Source of the DNA: Jonesia quinghaiensis DSM 15701
Lineage (GTDB): Bacteria > Actinomycetota > Actinomycetes > Actinomycetales > Cellulomonadaceae
Length of the DNA: 64,000 nucleotides
Assembly (NCBI RefSeq): GCF_000423205.1
Contig: NZ_AUHN01000009.1
Span: 186,001-250,000 of the forward strand
Direction of reading: 5' to 3'
The notes below the pieces were generated by a model. It saw only the letters and a program-made list of their open reading frames with translations. It was not told the origin of the DNA and made no database searches. Position 1 is the first letter of the stretch. Each line of letters opens with the position of its first letter. Positions 49,945-59,067 of the stretch are shown here, in pieces. The position numbers and the translations under genes were made by a program.

Positions 49945-52914
49945 TCAGTCCGATGTCACTGTTACTGCTGGTTGTGCAGCGGAGTGTTTGCGTACACGTC
50001 GGAACACCAGTACCGCACCGGCCACGATGAGCAGCCCTAGACCGATTGACGCCCCGATCTGGATGTAACGCCAGGTTGGTGGGGTGTAGGTCACGGTTGC
50101 GCCAGGGGCGAACCCGTTCATCGCGTTGGAGTTAGCCACCGTGTACAAAATGTTGTGGGTGGCGTTGCGGATGTTGCTCACAGCAAACGCTGAACTGGTG
50201 TCGTCAAACGACTTCGATGGTGCGAACGTCAACGTCAAGTCCGTTCCGGCTGCGATGCCCTGGTTGGGGTTCATGTAGCGGTACAGGTTGAAGTCGGAGA
50301 TCGCGAAACCTTCAAAGCCCCACTCGTCGCGCAGCACCGTGTCCATGAGCGCTTCGGAACCACCGGCCCACACGGAACCAATACGGTTGAAGGAACTCAT
50401 GACAGCGGTTGCACCAACCGTGGTTTCCTCGATGGTGCCGTTGTCGTCCGCAATGTATGGGACAGGCATCTCGATGTTCTTCACAGCCATTTCGAATGGC
50501 TTGAGGTAGATTTCACGGATCGTTTGCTCATTGGCCCAGGTCGCGATGCCGTTGTTGACACGGTTAGCTTCTTGGTCGTTGAGTGCGTAGTGCTTCAGGG
50601 TGGTGTAAAGGCCCTTTTGTGCTGCACCGTTGGATGCTGCTGTTGCTAGCACACCTGACAGGAATGGGTCTTCGGAGTAGTACTCGAAGTTACGCCCGGC
50701 AAATGGTGAACGGTGCAGGTTCATTGCTGGCGCGTACCAACCGCTAACTTCCTTGAACAGCGCCTCGTTGCCAAGCATGTCCCCCATGGCACGCGCCATG
50801 TCAGGGTTCCATGTTTGAGCGATGAGGTACTCGGAAGGGTAGGCCACACCGTTAACTGATGCGTTGATGAATGATGAGAACCCAGCTGGTCCGTCAAGAT
50901 CCGTCGTCATTGGTTTAGCGATGGAGACGATGGCACCGGTTTGGTATGCACCGTTGAGCAGCATGTTTGTCATGTCATCAACGCTGAGTGAGTCGAGCAG
51001 TTCGCCCCATTGTGGGTCGTCGCGCTCAAGTCCACGCATATCGATGAGGGTGAGGTCGCTGTCTTTGCCGGTTGTGGGCATCTCAACGTCAGATGCTTCG
51101 GCTGCTGCCTGCGCATCGTAGGCTGCGAACCCAGCAGCAACATCGTCGTTTGCGATGAGCATGTCATCGCTTGGCGCGGTGGGGAATGTTCCGGCGAAGT
51201 CCGCACGTGACATGTTACGGATTTTGCCTTGTTCGTCGCTGTCAGTGAACATCGCTGAGACGTCGTCGAACTGGTTAGTGACCTCAACCTGGTCAGTGGA
51301 GCGGGTGTTGTCACCGGAGTACACGACAGTTTCATCAACGGTGTACGTGATGGGTTCTACGCCTTGAGCCACGTTGTGTGAGTCGGTGCGCAAGCTCAGT
51401 ACGTAGTCCCCGGCTTCGAGCACGTAGGCACGGTTACCTTCGTAGTCGTAGGACGCCATGTCCTCAACCATGAGGGTGATGGTGACTGTTTCTGATTGCC
51501 CAGGTTCGATGAGGCCGGTCTTTTGGAACCCGCCGAGCACAACCTCAGCTTTTTCGATTCCACCCTCGGTGTATGGGGCGGTGTAGAACAGTTCAACAAC
51601 GTCTTTGCCTGCAACGTCACCGGTGTTGGTGACCTCGACGTCAACGGCGATGCTGCCGTCAACCGCACCTAGTTCAGAGTTGGTGACGTTCCATTCGAAG
51701 TCAGTGTAGGAAAGGCCGTACCCGAAGGGGTACACCACGGCGTCGTCATAGTTGATGAAGCCTTCTGCTGCTGCGGTTTCGTAGTAGCGGTAACCGAAGT
51801 AGATACCTTCTTGGTAGTTCACAAATGGTGCTTCATCTGTCACCGTGGCGTTGGATGCCACAGCTTCCAGTGTTGAGGCTGGGTATGACACCTCAAGGTT
51901 GCTGTAGAGGAAGTTCCCGAAGTTCACAAAGGTTGGGTCAGCGGTGAAGTCAGTGGCCCACAGGTCAACGGTGCGCCCAGAGGGGTTGATGTCACCGGTG
52001 AGGACCTCGCCAACCGCGTTGAAGCCGGTTGCTCCAGGGGATCCGATAAGGAGTACGGAGTCAACATCTGCGTTGTCTTGAACTGGACCAAGCTCCATGG
52101 AGGTTGAGGAGTTCACCAGCACGATGACGGTGTCAAAGTTTTCAGTGGCCAGGTCGATAAGGTCCAACTCATCTTTGTTGAGTTCCAGTTGGTGTTGGCC
52201 CTGGGTGTAGTTGTCGTCCCAGTCCTTGAGGTCGGTGGCGAGGTCGCCACCTTCACCACCGGGGCGGCCCAAGTAGATGAGTGCGGCGTCGTTGTAGTCG
52301 CTGAATGTTCCAGCCTGTTCCTCATAGTTGCCAACGGGAAGTTCGCCGATGTTGTATGAGGACTGGTCTGGCAGGTCCATTTCGATGTGGCCGCGTGGGT
52401 TTTCACCAGCGAACGCGCTGATCTCTTCAAAGACCGTTTCGTTCACCTCGAACCCTGCGTTGATGAGGCCTTGGCGTGCGTCAACGGCCTGCGAGGTGTC
52501 TACCGAACCGGAACCGGAACCACCGTAAACGGGGTCTGCGGCTGCGCGGCCAAGCATCGTGACCTTAGCGCCAGATGCGAGTGGTAGTGCGTTGCCTTCG
52601 TGCTTAGCGAGGACAATTCCCTCGCCAGCAATTTCTTGCACAACTTCCTTGGCGGCGGCGTCAACAGCTTCGATGGAGTCGTATTCCGAGGTGTAGTAGT
52701 CGGTGTCCCACCCCTCGGCTTCCTCGGAACTGTTCACGGTGTAGGTTCCCGTTCCCAGCTGCGAGGCCACCCAGTTGGAGCCGATGTTCAACGCAACGTT
52801 CGCGACAACGAGGATCACCGTCAAGAGTGCCAGAACGGGGACCCAAATGCCGAGGAACTTTTTGTTCGACATCGGTTTCCGCCCGCTGGCGTCTTTCACT
52901 GGTGTGGATTCCAC
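49945..52914 (-). CDS. Membrane-anchored GH3 enzyme with swapped domain order
   Basis: 989 residues from GTG 52914, chosen because AAAGGAG lies seven bases upstream; a frame extends to 53169 without signals. N-terminal membrane helix (VPVLALLTVILVVANVAL), then, in unusual order, a GH3 C-terminal-type domain (GEGIVLAKHEGNALPL, GSGSGSVDTSQA), a fibronectin-III-like domain (VEVTNTGDVAGKDVVELF), and last the GH3 catalytic barrel (DLDGPAGF, KHYALNDQEANR, nucleophile Asp about residue 874 in FAISDFNLY). A second helix near 950-972 and a basic tail end the protein. Domain-swapped GH3 beta-glucosidases are known from Ruminococcus albus and Butyrivibrio. Both ends in the membrane would hold the enzyme on the outer face. 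Substrate: a beta-gluco- or xylo-oligosaccharide (inference). Confidence 0.86.
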   Translation of the reverse strand: MESTPVKDASGRKPMSNKKFLGIWVPVLALLTVILVVANVALNIGSNWVASQLGTGTYTVNSSEEAEGWDTDYYTSEYDSIEAVDAAAKEVVQEIAGEGIVLAKHEGNALPLASGAKVTMLGRAAADPVYGGSGSGSVDTSQAVDARQGLINAGFEVNETVFEEISAFAGENPRGHIEMDLPDQSSYNIGELPVGNYEEQAGTFSDYNDAALIYLGRPGGEGGDLATDLKDWDDNYTQGQHQLELNKDELDLIDLATENFDTVIVLVNSSTSMELGPVQDNADVDSVLLIGSPGATGFNAVGEVLTGDINPSGRTVDLWATDFTADPTFVNFGNFLYSNLEVSYPASTLEAVASNATVTDEAPFVNYQEGIYFGYRYYETAAAEGFINYDDAVVYPFGYGLSYTDFEWNVTNSELGAVDGSIAVDVEVTNTGDVAGKDVVELFYTAPYTEGGIEKAEVVLGGFQKTGLIEPGQSETVTITLMVEDMASYDYEGNRAYVLEAGDYVLSLRTDSHNVAQGVEPITYTVDETVVYSGDNTRSTDQVEVTNQFDDVSAMFTDSDEQGKIRNMSRADFAGTFPTAPSDDMLIANDDVAAGFAAYDAQAAAEASDVEMPTTGKDSDLTLIDMRGLERDDPQWGELLDSLSVDDMTNMLLNGAYQTGAIVSIAKPMTTDLDGPAGFSSFINASVNGVAYPSEYLIAQTWNPDMARAMGDMLGNEALFKEVSGWYAPAMNLHRSPFAGRNFEYYSEDPFLSGVLATAASNGAAQKGLYTTLKHYALNDQEANRVNNGIATWANEQTIREIYLKPFEMAVKNIEMPVPYIADDNGTIEETTVGATAVMSSFNRIGSVWAGGSEALMDTVLRDEWGFEGFAISDFNLYRYMNPNQGIAAGTDLTLTFAPSKSFDDTSSAFAVSNIRNATHNILYTVANSNAMNGFAPGATVTYTPPTWRYIQIGASIGLGLLIVAGAVLVFRRVRKHSAAQPAVTVTSD

Positions 52915-53448
52915 AAGAGCACTCCTTTGAGCTGTACAACCCTTCAATGGGTTGATGTTCGTTGACGGCGACGTCTTCCTCCCGCGGTTGCCCCCTTCGG
53001 CAAAGGCGCCGTCACCAGTCCCATCTACCATAGGGTCGATGCCCCTACCGTTGGAGCGCCGATCAACGTTCAGTCGTTTTGCGTGCACGAGTTGCATCAC
53101 AGCCGCGCTACCGTGCGGTGAAGAACACCGCACGCAGCAGTAACGACTCAAGGAAAAGATCGGCAGCACAATGGCCTAACGAAAGCGTGAACTCCCCGTG
53201 TTGTCAACGGATCATGCAAAGAAAACGCCAGAACATGCACATGTTGTCTAACCGCTGCGCAACAGTATCTAGCGTGGCCAGTACGCGATGGCTGAGAGCC
53301 GTACATGGCAGTAAGGCGCTGAGATCCATCAACGACAACGACGTTCACACACCACAGTGAGTAACACCCAGCCCATCGCGTGACACGACCAAGCAACCAC
53401 AGACGATTGCCGTCTCGTGGCAGACCACAAGCTGATATGGGGAATTTA
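52915..53448. other. Intergenic region between divergent GH3 genes with inverted repeats
   Basis: 534 bases with no credible gene. Two inverted repeats stand out: CGTGCGGTG-AAGAA-CACCGCACG (53112-53134, perfect 9 bp) and AACATG-CA-CATGTT (53232-53245, perfect 6 bp). Either could be an operator shared by both GH3 promoters. The ribosome sites are AAAGGAG (before 52914) and GGGGA (before 53449). Confidence 0.55.
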
Positions 53449-55842
53449 ATGAGGAACTCACCCGTCACCCGTGGGCTTGCTCTAGCTGGATCACTTTCGA
53501 TCCTGCTGGCTAGCTGCTCATCTACAACACCTGCGCAGGACGCTGAAGATCAGGGTCCTACCACTTACACCACTCGTGAGGTCACCGACGGAACAACAAC
53601 GTTCACCGTCGTTGACAACCCGCGGGACGGGGAGACACTGTCCTTCAGTAAGGACGCCGGTTTCACTGTTTTGGAAGAAGAAACCGACGGTGTGACTTAC
53701 GCATTTAAAGACATGAACGGCAACGGCAGCCTCGACCCGTGGGAAGACTGGCGCCTGTCCCCTGAGGACCGTGCCGCTGACCTTGCCCCACAGGTCTCTA
53801 TTGACCAAGTATCCGGTCTCATGCTGTTCTCCAGCCACGAGCGCGCACCTGGCGACGGTCTCACTGACGCCCAGAAGGAATATCTCGCAGATTCTTACCT
53901 GCGTAACGTCCTGTACGCCGGTGGTAACGAGATTGAACCCGTTGTTCTGTGGACCAATGAAATGCAAGCCCACGTAGAAACGCTTGCCTCAGAATCCACA
54001 CCGTACATTCCGGTGAATTTCTCTACCGACCCACGCAATGACGCTAAAGACAGCTACGCCGGTGCAGAAGGTGGCGTGTCACAGTGGCCAGCACTGCTCG
54101 GGCTTGCTGCAACATTTGATGCCGAGGTTGTGCGCCAGTTCGGTGAAGTTGTTTCCGCTGAGTACCGTGCAATGGGTCTCGCAAATGGGCTCAGCCCGCA
54201 AATTGACCTCGCCACTGAACCACGTTGGGGCCGTATCACCGGAACACTTGGTGAAGACGCTGACATGGCTGGTGAGATGGCTAAGGCGTACGTTGACGGG
54301 TTCCAGAACACGTACGACGACGAAGGTAACAGCCTTGGTTGGGGTGAAGACTCGGTCTCCACAGTGATCAAGCACTTCCCTGGTGATGGCACTGGTGAAG
54401 GTGGCCGTGAGGCTCACACCGAATCAGGTAAGTACGCTGTGCTGCCAGGTGGTAACTCGGCCGGTCAGCTCAAGCCATTCACCGAGGCTTTGTCTTCCGG
54501 TGGGCTGATGACCTCCTACTCGATCATTCTTGATGCTGAGGGCAACCCTGCATACGGCAACGCCATGGGTTCCGCTTACGACAAGGAACGCGTTGACATT
54601 CTGCGCGTTGACAACAACTACGACGGTGTCATTGTCACCGACTGGGGGGTTACCTCAGGTGGTGAAACTGACCCTGACGCTTTCATCGCCACGTCGTGGG
54701 GTGCAGAAAAGCTCACCGTTGAGGAACGTCACTTTGAAATCCTCAAGGCTGGTGTTGACCAGTTCGGTGGGAACAACGACATCGAACCGTTGCGTGCCGC
54801 CTATGACATGTGGGGCGAAGCATTTGAAGCTGGGGACGTTGACGTTGACGCAGATGCTCGCTGGGCTGACACCGGGCGCCGCGTTCTGACGAACATCTTC
54901 CGTGTTGGCTTGTACGAGAACCCTTACCAGGACCTTGACGCGTCCTTGGCAACAGTTGGAAACGACGAGTTCGTTGAAGCTGGCCTCGACGCTCAGCACA
55001 AGTCTGTGATCTCGGTGAAGAACTCCGGCGAAGCAATGACCTGCAACGCTGACGCGGCGAACTACAAAAACATGACTGTGTACATTCCGCAGAGCTACGA
55101 CACCGGTCACAACAGCCTCTTTGGCCCCGGGGAATACACCCACGGCCCAAGCATCGACATTGAGGTTGCTGAGCAGTACTTCGGTACCGTCATCACCGAT
55201 GAGGTCAAACTCGACGACGACGAGAAAGTCACCAAGTACACAGCGCCTGACCTGTCAGATGTTGACATGGTGCTTGTCGGAATGCGTAACCCTGACAACG
55301 GTGGAAACTTCACCAACGCTGGTATGGACGAGGAAACCAAAGAGTTCTACCCGCTGTCTCTCCAGTACCGCCCTTACACCGCTGACGGCGACAACGTCCG
55401 TAAGACTTCCATCGGTGGTGACATCCTCGAAGATGGCAGCAAGCAAAACCGTTCCTACTTCGGTGAAACATCACGGATCTCTAACGAAGCTGACCTTGAC
55501 GCTTTCGAACGTGCCACCAAAGCAATCGAGGATTCCGGTAAGGACATCCCTGTGATCACCATGTTGTCCCTGAGCTCAGGAATGGTGATTCCCGCTGAGT
55601 TTGAAGCAGACTCCGACGGCATCCTGGTTGGATTCGGTGTGTCAGACGCAGCAATGCTCGATGTTGCGCTTGGGTTGTCTGAACCAGGTGGCCGCCTCCC
55701 CATCGTCATGCCAAAGAACATGGACACCGTTGAGGCTAGCCTCGAAGACGTTGCCGGTGAGATCGACCCCTACGTAGACTCCGCAGGGAACTCCTACGAG
55801 TTCGGTTTCGGCCTCACCTGTGGTGGCGAACCCATCCAGTAA
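53449..55842 (+). CDS. Secreted lipoprotein GH3 beta-glucosidase/xylosidase-type enzyme
   Basis: 797 residues from ATG 53449 (GGGGA six bases before); signal MRNSPVTRGLALAG, lipobox LASC. A short calcium-loop-like segment DMNGNGSLDPWEDW lies near residue 85. Catalytic barrel in normal order: WGRITGTLGED, KHFPGDG, and nucleophile Asp 398 in GVIVTDWG; the GH3 C domain follows (VDMVLVGMRNPDNG, DILVGF-like DGILVGFGVSD, LPIVMP). Extracellular, membrane-tethered. Divergent from the other GH3, and a small lipoprotein follows 134 bases on. Confidence 0.9.
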   Translation: MRNSPVTRGLALAGSLSILLASCSSTTPAQDAEDQGPTTYTTREVTDGTTTFTVVDNPRDGETLSFSKDAGFTVLEEETDGVTYAFKDMNGNGSLDPWEDWRLSPEDRAADLAPQVSIDQVSGLMLFSSHERAPGDGLTDAQKEYLADSYLRNVLYAGGNEIEPVVLWTNEMQAHVETLASESTPYIPVNFSTDPRNDAKDSYAGAEGGVSQWPALLGLAATFDAEVVRQFGEVVSAEYRAMGLANGLSPQIDLATEPRWGRITGTLGEDADMAGEMAKAYVDGFQNTYDDEGNSLGWGEDSVSTVIKHFPGDGTGEGGREAHTESGKYAVLPGGNSAGQLKPFTEALSSGGLMTSYSIILDAEGNPAYGNAMGSAYDKERVDILRVDNNYDGVIVTDWGVTSGGETDPDAFIATSWGAEKLTVEERHFEILKAGVDQFGGNNDIEPLRAAYDMWGEAFEAGDVDVDADARWADTGRRVLTNIFRVGLYENPYQDLDASLATVGNDEFVEAGLDAQHKSVISVKNSGEAMTCNADAANYKNMTVYIPQSYDTGHNSLFGPGEYTHGPSIDIEVAEQYFGTVITDEVKLDDDEKVTKYTAPDLSDVDMVLVGMRNPDNGGNFTNAGMDEETKEFYPLSLQYRPYTADGDNVRKTSIGGDILEDGSKQNRSYFGETSRISNEADLDAFERATKAIEDSGKDIPVITMLSLSSGMVIPAEFEADSDGILVGFGVSDAAMLDVALGLSEPGGRLPIVMPKNMDTVEASLEDVAGEIDPYVDSAGNSYEFGFGLTCGGEPIQ

Positions 55843-55976
55843 GTACCACCCCCGGTGCGGTCGGCCTAGCCGACCGCACCACCCTGATTTCCACATCCTG
55901 TACCCACACACCTGTTGAACGGGTGGGGCAGACCAAGCCGCTGATGCATCGGCGGCGCACGACAAAGGAGAAAAAC

Positions 55977-56432
55977 ATGAACAACCGACTGACCAGGTTC
56001 TCGATTGCCGCAGCGATCGCCACTGCAGGGGCCCTCGGGCTGACGGCTTGTGGTGACTCCGATGCCGAGCAGGACGCCACCACCTCTTCTACCCAGTCCA
56101 CTCAGGGCGAGGGCAGCGGCGACGCAGCTGGTGACAACGCTGAGGAAAGCGCTGAGTTCATCGCTGACCTTGAAGAGGGTGTGAAAATCATCAACGACCA
56201 GTTGGCTGAAATCGGCACCGCACCACAGATCATGTTGGCATCTGACGTGCAGAGCCCCACTCAGAAGTACGGCATGTGGGTTATGCCTTACTACCCATCA
56301 GAGGCTGTGGAGAAGTACATGTCCACTGTGCAGGTTGAGGACGGCAAGTTTGTTGTCACCGCGACCTCTGCAGCAACAGGCAAGGTGTGGACCATGGACC
56401 AGGACGGAAACGTCGCTGAGGCCGCTGAGTAA
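55977..56432 (+). CDS. Small uncharacterised lipoprotein
   Basis: 151 residues from ATG 55977, with AAAGGAG seven bases upstream. Signal MNNRLTRFSIAAAIATAGAL, lipobox LTAC, then a Ser/Thr/Gly/Asp-rich linker of about 40 residues and a small domain (KYGMWVMPYYPSEAVEKYM, FVVTATSAATGKVWTMD). The domain faintly recalls the globular part of secreted pilin-like proteins, but I cannot assign it. Same strand as the GH3 gene before it and followed by a perfect terminator. Confidence 0.8.
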   Translation: MNNRLTRFSIAAAIATAGALGLTACGDSDAEQDATTSSTQSTQGEGSGDAAGDNAEESAEFIADLEEGVKIINDQLAEIGTAPQIMLASDVQSPTQKYGMWVMPYYPSEAVEKYMSTVQVEDGKFVVTATSAATGKVWTMDQDGNVAEAAE

Positions 56433-56468
56433 GCTGGTCATCTAAACCCTTCACGACGCAGTAGCACG

Positions 56469-56513
56469 TGGGCTGGGGTCTCTCGATATTCGAGAGACCC
56501 CAGCCCATTTTTT
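56469..56513 (+). terminator. Strong intrinsic terminator after the GH3-lipoprotein genes
   Basis: Perfect 18-bp stem (TGGGCTGGGGTCTCTCGA), TAT loop, then TTTTTT. The clearest terminator in the window. Confidence 0.93.
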
Positions 56514-56569
56514 ATGCGGAAAACGCCGGGGTGTTGCTGTTACCTAGCCCAAGCATCGGCTGTCACTTG

Positions 56570-57895
56570 TCACTGGCGGGGCAGGAGAATGCGCACAGTG
56601 AACCAGTTCTCTTCCACGTCGATAGTCATGGAACCGTTGTAGTTTTCCACCACGTTGCGCATGTTCAATACCCCGTATCCGTGGCGGGTTTTATTGCGTT
56701 TTGTGGTTTGGGGCAGCCCTTCGACAAAGGCGACGTTGGCATCGGTGTAGTTTTCAAAGCGGATGAGAACAAAATCCATTTTCGTGTACACGGACACTTT
56801 GATGAGGCGTTTTTCTTTGTCCTCAACTTTTCGGCACGCGTCAATGGCATTATCCAGAGCGTTGCCAAACAGGGAGCTGAGTGGCAGAACGTCCATGAAC
56901 TCAACTGATGTTCCGTCCACCACGATGGTCATGGCGATATCTTCACGCAGGCAACGCTCCATTTTGGAGTTGAGAATGATGTCCAGAACTGAGTTCCCTG
57001 TTTCGATTTGGGATTCGTACCCGGTGATGCTGTCTTCAATATGTGACAGATAGGTGGACCGTAACGCGGCGGAATCTTCATCACGGATCGCAGCAACGTA
57101 GTGCTTGAGATCGTGGTGGATCCTGTTGAGTTCTCCAATATTGCGTTTTGACTGAAGATACTGGTCGCGTTGAGCTCGCATAATCGCTTGGGTTTCTGCG
57201 AGCGCTACGGCGTTGTTGACTTGGTTGAGGTGGCTTTGTTGGGTGTAGAGGGCGACGTATCCGGCGAGGTCTACCAGGGTACGGATGTAGAAGATGTCGA
57301 TGGCGGTGCGCCCGGAGAAGGGGGTGGCGGTGGTAATGAAGCTGAGGTTGGAGACGAGGAATGTGCCCAGCGCGATGGCCAGGGCGGTGACGAGTGAGTG
57401 GCCTTCGATGGCGAGGGTTTGGCCGCGGGGGATGTTGCGTTTTTCGGCGAAGTAGGCGGAGGTGAATCCGGCGCTGTAGGCCACTGCGAGGAATCCGATG
57501 CTGGCGGTGAATGCCATGGTTCCTAGTGCTGGGGTGGGGTGTTCGGGGAGCCAGTGGACCCAGAGTTGCCATTGCAGTGATGCGACGAGTTCGGCGAGGA
57601 CGAAGGCTCGGGCGGTGAGGTATCCGGCGTCTTTGGCGGTTGTTTCGCTGCTGAGGTAGATGAATCCGAAGATGGATAGTACGGCGGTTGCCATGCCGAT
57701 GGTCCAGAAGGATAGGGGTAGGGACCCCATGAACACTTGGATGCCGATGAGTGCGGGTAGTGCTGCGGCGATGAGTGTTGGTCGTTTCCATCCGGTGAAC
57801 CGGGGGCGTAGCAGCAGAATGTAGACGAGTGCGGCGGACCATTCTGCGAGCCCTGTGTACCAGCGGGGGATGTCTGGGAGGGCTTGGAGGATCAC
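56570..57895 (-). CDS. AgrC/HPK10-type sensor histidine kinase with GHKL domain
   Basis: 441 residues. Six to seven N-terminal membrane helices (about 15-215), a short coiled region, phosphoacceptor RIHHDLKHYV (His 261), then a GHKL ATPase with N-box LFGNALDNAIDAC (N345, N349) and G-box HGYGVLNMRNVV. This class senses peptides or other ligands through the membrane part. GTG start overlaps the response-regulator stop by four bases. No agrB or agrD-like gene is visible. Confidence 0.9.
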   Translation of the reverse strand: MILQALPDIPRWYTGLAEWSAALVYILLLRPRFTGWKRPTLIAAALPALIGIQVFMGSLPLSFWTIGMATAVLSIFGFIYLSSETTAKDAGYLTARAFVLAELVASLQWQLWVHWLPEHPTPALGTMAFTASIGFLAVAYSAGFTSAYFAEKRNIPRGQTLAIEGHSLVTALAIALGTFLVSNLSFITTATPFSGRTAIDIFYIRTLVDLAGYVALYTQQSHLNQVNNAVALAETQAIMRAQRDQYLQSKRNIGELNRIHHDLKHYVAAIRDEDSAALRSTYLSHIEDSITGYESQIETGNSVLDIILNSKMERCLREDIAMTIVVDGTSVEFMDVLPLSSLFGNALDNAIDACRKVEDKEKRLIKVSVYTKMDFVLIRFENYTDANVAFVEGLPQTTKRNKTRHGYGVLNMRNVVENYNGSMTIDVEENWFTVRILLPRQ

Positions 57896-58626
57896 ACGAC
57901 TTTCCCGCCGATGTAGTCGGTGAGGGCTTCGAGGAGGCCTTTTTTGCGGGCGCGGCTGACTTTGAGGGCGTCGCCGTTGGACATGATGCAGTCTTCGCGG
58001 TCAATGGCTTCGACGTGGCGGAGGCTGACGAGGTATCCGGAGTTGGAGCGGTAGAAGTTGTGGGGTGCCAGGAGTGTTTCGAAGTCTTTGAGGGTTCCGT
58101 TGAAGGAGATGTGTTCGTCGATGGTGTGGACGGTGAGTTTGTGTTTGCGGCTTTCGATGTAGAGGATGTCGGCGACGTCGACTTTGCGTGGTGCCACGGA
58201 TGATCCGACGAGGATGGAGTCGCGTTTCATGCGGTTGAGGTGGCGGAGGCTGCGGGTGAGTTCTGCGTCGAATGCGAAGGATGATACGGGTTTGAGGAGG
58301 TAGCCTTGGGCGTCGACGGCGTAGCCGCTGGTGGCGTATTGGGCGGTTTTTGTCACGAAGATGACGATGACTGAGGAGTCGACGCGTCGGATCGCGGCAG
58401 CGGTTTTCATGCCGTCGATCCCGCCCATTTGGATGTCGAGGAAGAGGACGTCGTAGTCGGGGCGGTAGTTTTCGAGGAGCGCTGCGCCGTCTTCAAATTG
58501 GCGGATGTGTAAATGCACTAAGTGTTGTGTTTGGTAGTGCTCGAGGAGCTCAACAATGCGTTCGCGGTCTCTGGCGGAGTCGTCGACGATTCCAACGGAG
58601 ATGACTTTTGCGGTGGGGGTGGACAC
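57892..58626 (-). CDS. LytTR-family response regulator
   Basis: 244 residues, GTG start with GAGGAAGG upstream. Receiver domain with acidic pair IVDDS near 15 and phospho-Asp 64 in VLFLDIQMGG, conserved Lys in LLKPVS near 113; LytTR DNA-binding domain about 140-240 (DILYIESRKHKLTVHT, FYRSNSGYLVSLRHVE). Pairs with the AgrC-like kinase. Targets unknown; the neighbouring GH3 and lipoprotein genes are candidates. Confidence 0.92.
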   Translation of the reverse strand: MSTPTAKVISVGIVDDSARDRERIVELLEHYQTQHLVHLHIRQFEDGAALLENYRPDYDVLFLDIQMGGIDGMKTAAAIRRVDSSVIVIFVTKTAQYATSGYAVDAQGYLLKPVSSFAFDAELTRSLRHLNRMKRDSILVGSSVAPRKVDVADILYIESRKHKLTVHTIDEHISFNGTLKDFETLLAPHNFYRSNSGYLVSLRHVEAIDREDCIMSNGDALKVSRARKKGLLEALTDYIGGKVV

Positions 58627-58797
58627 GGGCCTTCCTCATTCCTGCGGGCGGGCGTCGCTCGTTGCGGGGGCGACTCCCGGGGCGAAGCTCCTTTCAAGGT
58701 TAAGGCATTGTTAAATCGTGATGTGGGTCTTGTGATGCGCATCTGGTTGCCGTTGTGTAACGAACGTTGAGGGTGGCCCGGTTCCCGCGCGCTTCCT

Positions 58798-58876
58798 CCC
58801 CTTTAGCACCTGCCCCTCTCCGCCCCTTTAGCACCCGCCAACCTCCGCCCCTTTAGCACCCGCCAACCTCCGCCCC
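58798..58876. repeat. 25-bp tandem repeat, three copies
   Basis: CTTTAGCACC recurs at 58801, 58826 and 58851 (period exactly 25). The second and third copies are identical (CCCCTTTAGCACCCGCCAAC then CTCCG); the first differs by several bases and a partial fourth ends at 58876. Non-coding as far as I can tell. Confidence 0.85.
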
Positions 58877-58880
58877 TACC

Positions 58881-58940
58881 AACGAAAGTGGGATCCTGCC
58901 CACTTTCGAAAGGGAAAGTGGGATTGCGCCCACTTTCGTT
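58881..58940. repeat. Nested inverted repeats (two hairpins inside a larger one)
   Basis: Arms AACGAAAGTGGG (58881-58892) and CCCACTTTCGTT (58929-58940) pair over 12 bp; inside, CCCACTTTCG (58899-58908) and GAAAGTGGG (58914-58922) repeat the same arms. Either two adjacent hairpins or one long one can form. Lies downstream of the xylB terminator, between xylB and the response regulator. Confidence 0.82.
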
Positions 58941-58942
58941 CC

Positions 58943-58972
58943 GGAGAAGGAGAAGGAGAAGGAGAAGGAGAG
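58943..58972. repeat. GGAGAA microsatellite
   Basis: Four tandem GGAGAA units followed by GGAGAG, immediately after the nested inverted repeats. A purine-only run likely to vary in copy number by slippage. Confidence 0.85.
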
Positions 58973-59026
58973 GGACGATGGGACGAGAGAAGTGAAGTGC
59001 AGAGAGGGGACGCGGGCAGAGAGTAC

Positions 59027-59055
59027 GATGCCCGGGCTGCGACGGCCCGGGCATC
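59027..59055 (-). terminator. Terminator of xylAB
   Basis: Perfect 11-bp stem GATGCCCGGGC with a seven-base loop, 13 bases after the xylB stop. Poor T tract. Confidence 0.75.
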
Positions 59056-59067
59056 AACAACGAAGGG

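Noticed and set aside
49945-53169. Long 1074-codon version of the first GH3 gene
   Set aside because: The extra N terminus has no signal or ribosome site, whereas GTG 52914 has AAAGGAG and places a membrane helix close to the N terminus.
57081-58004. 307-codon Arg/Pro/His-rich frame overlapping the kinase
   Set aside because: Same strand, shifted frame of a GC-rich gene; extreme composition, no start signal.
58798-58876. CRISPR array
   Set aside because: Period of 25 bases leaves no spacers, and no cas gene is near; this is a simple tandem repeat.
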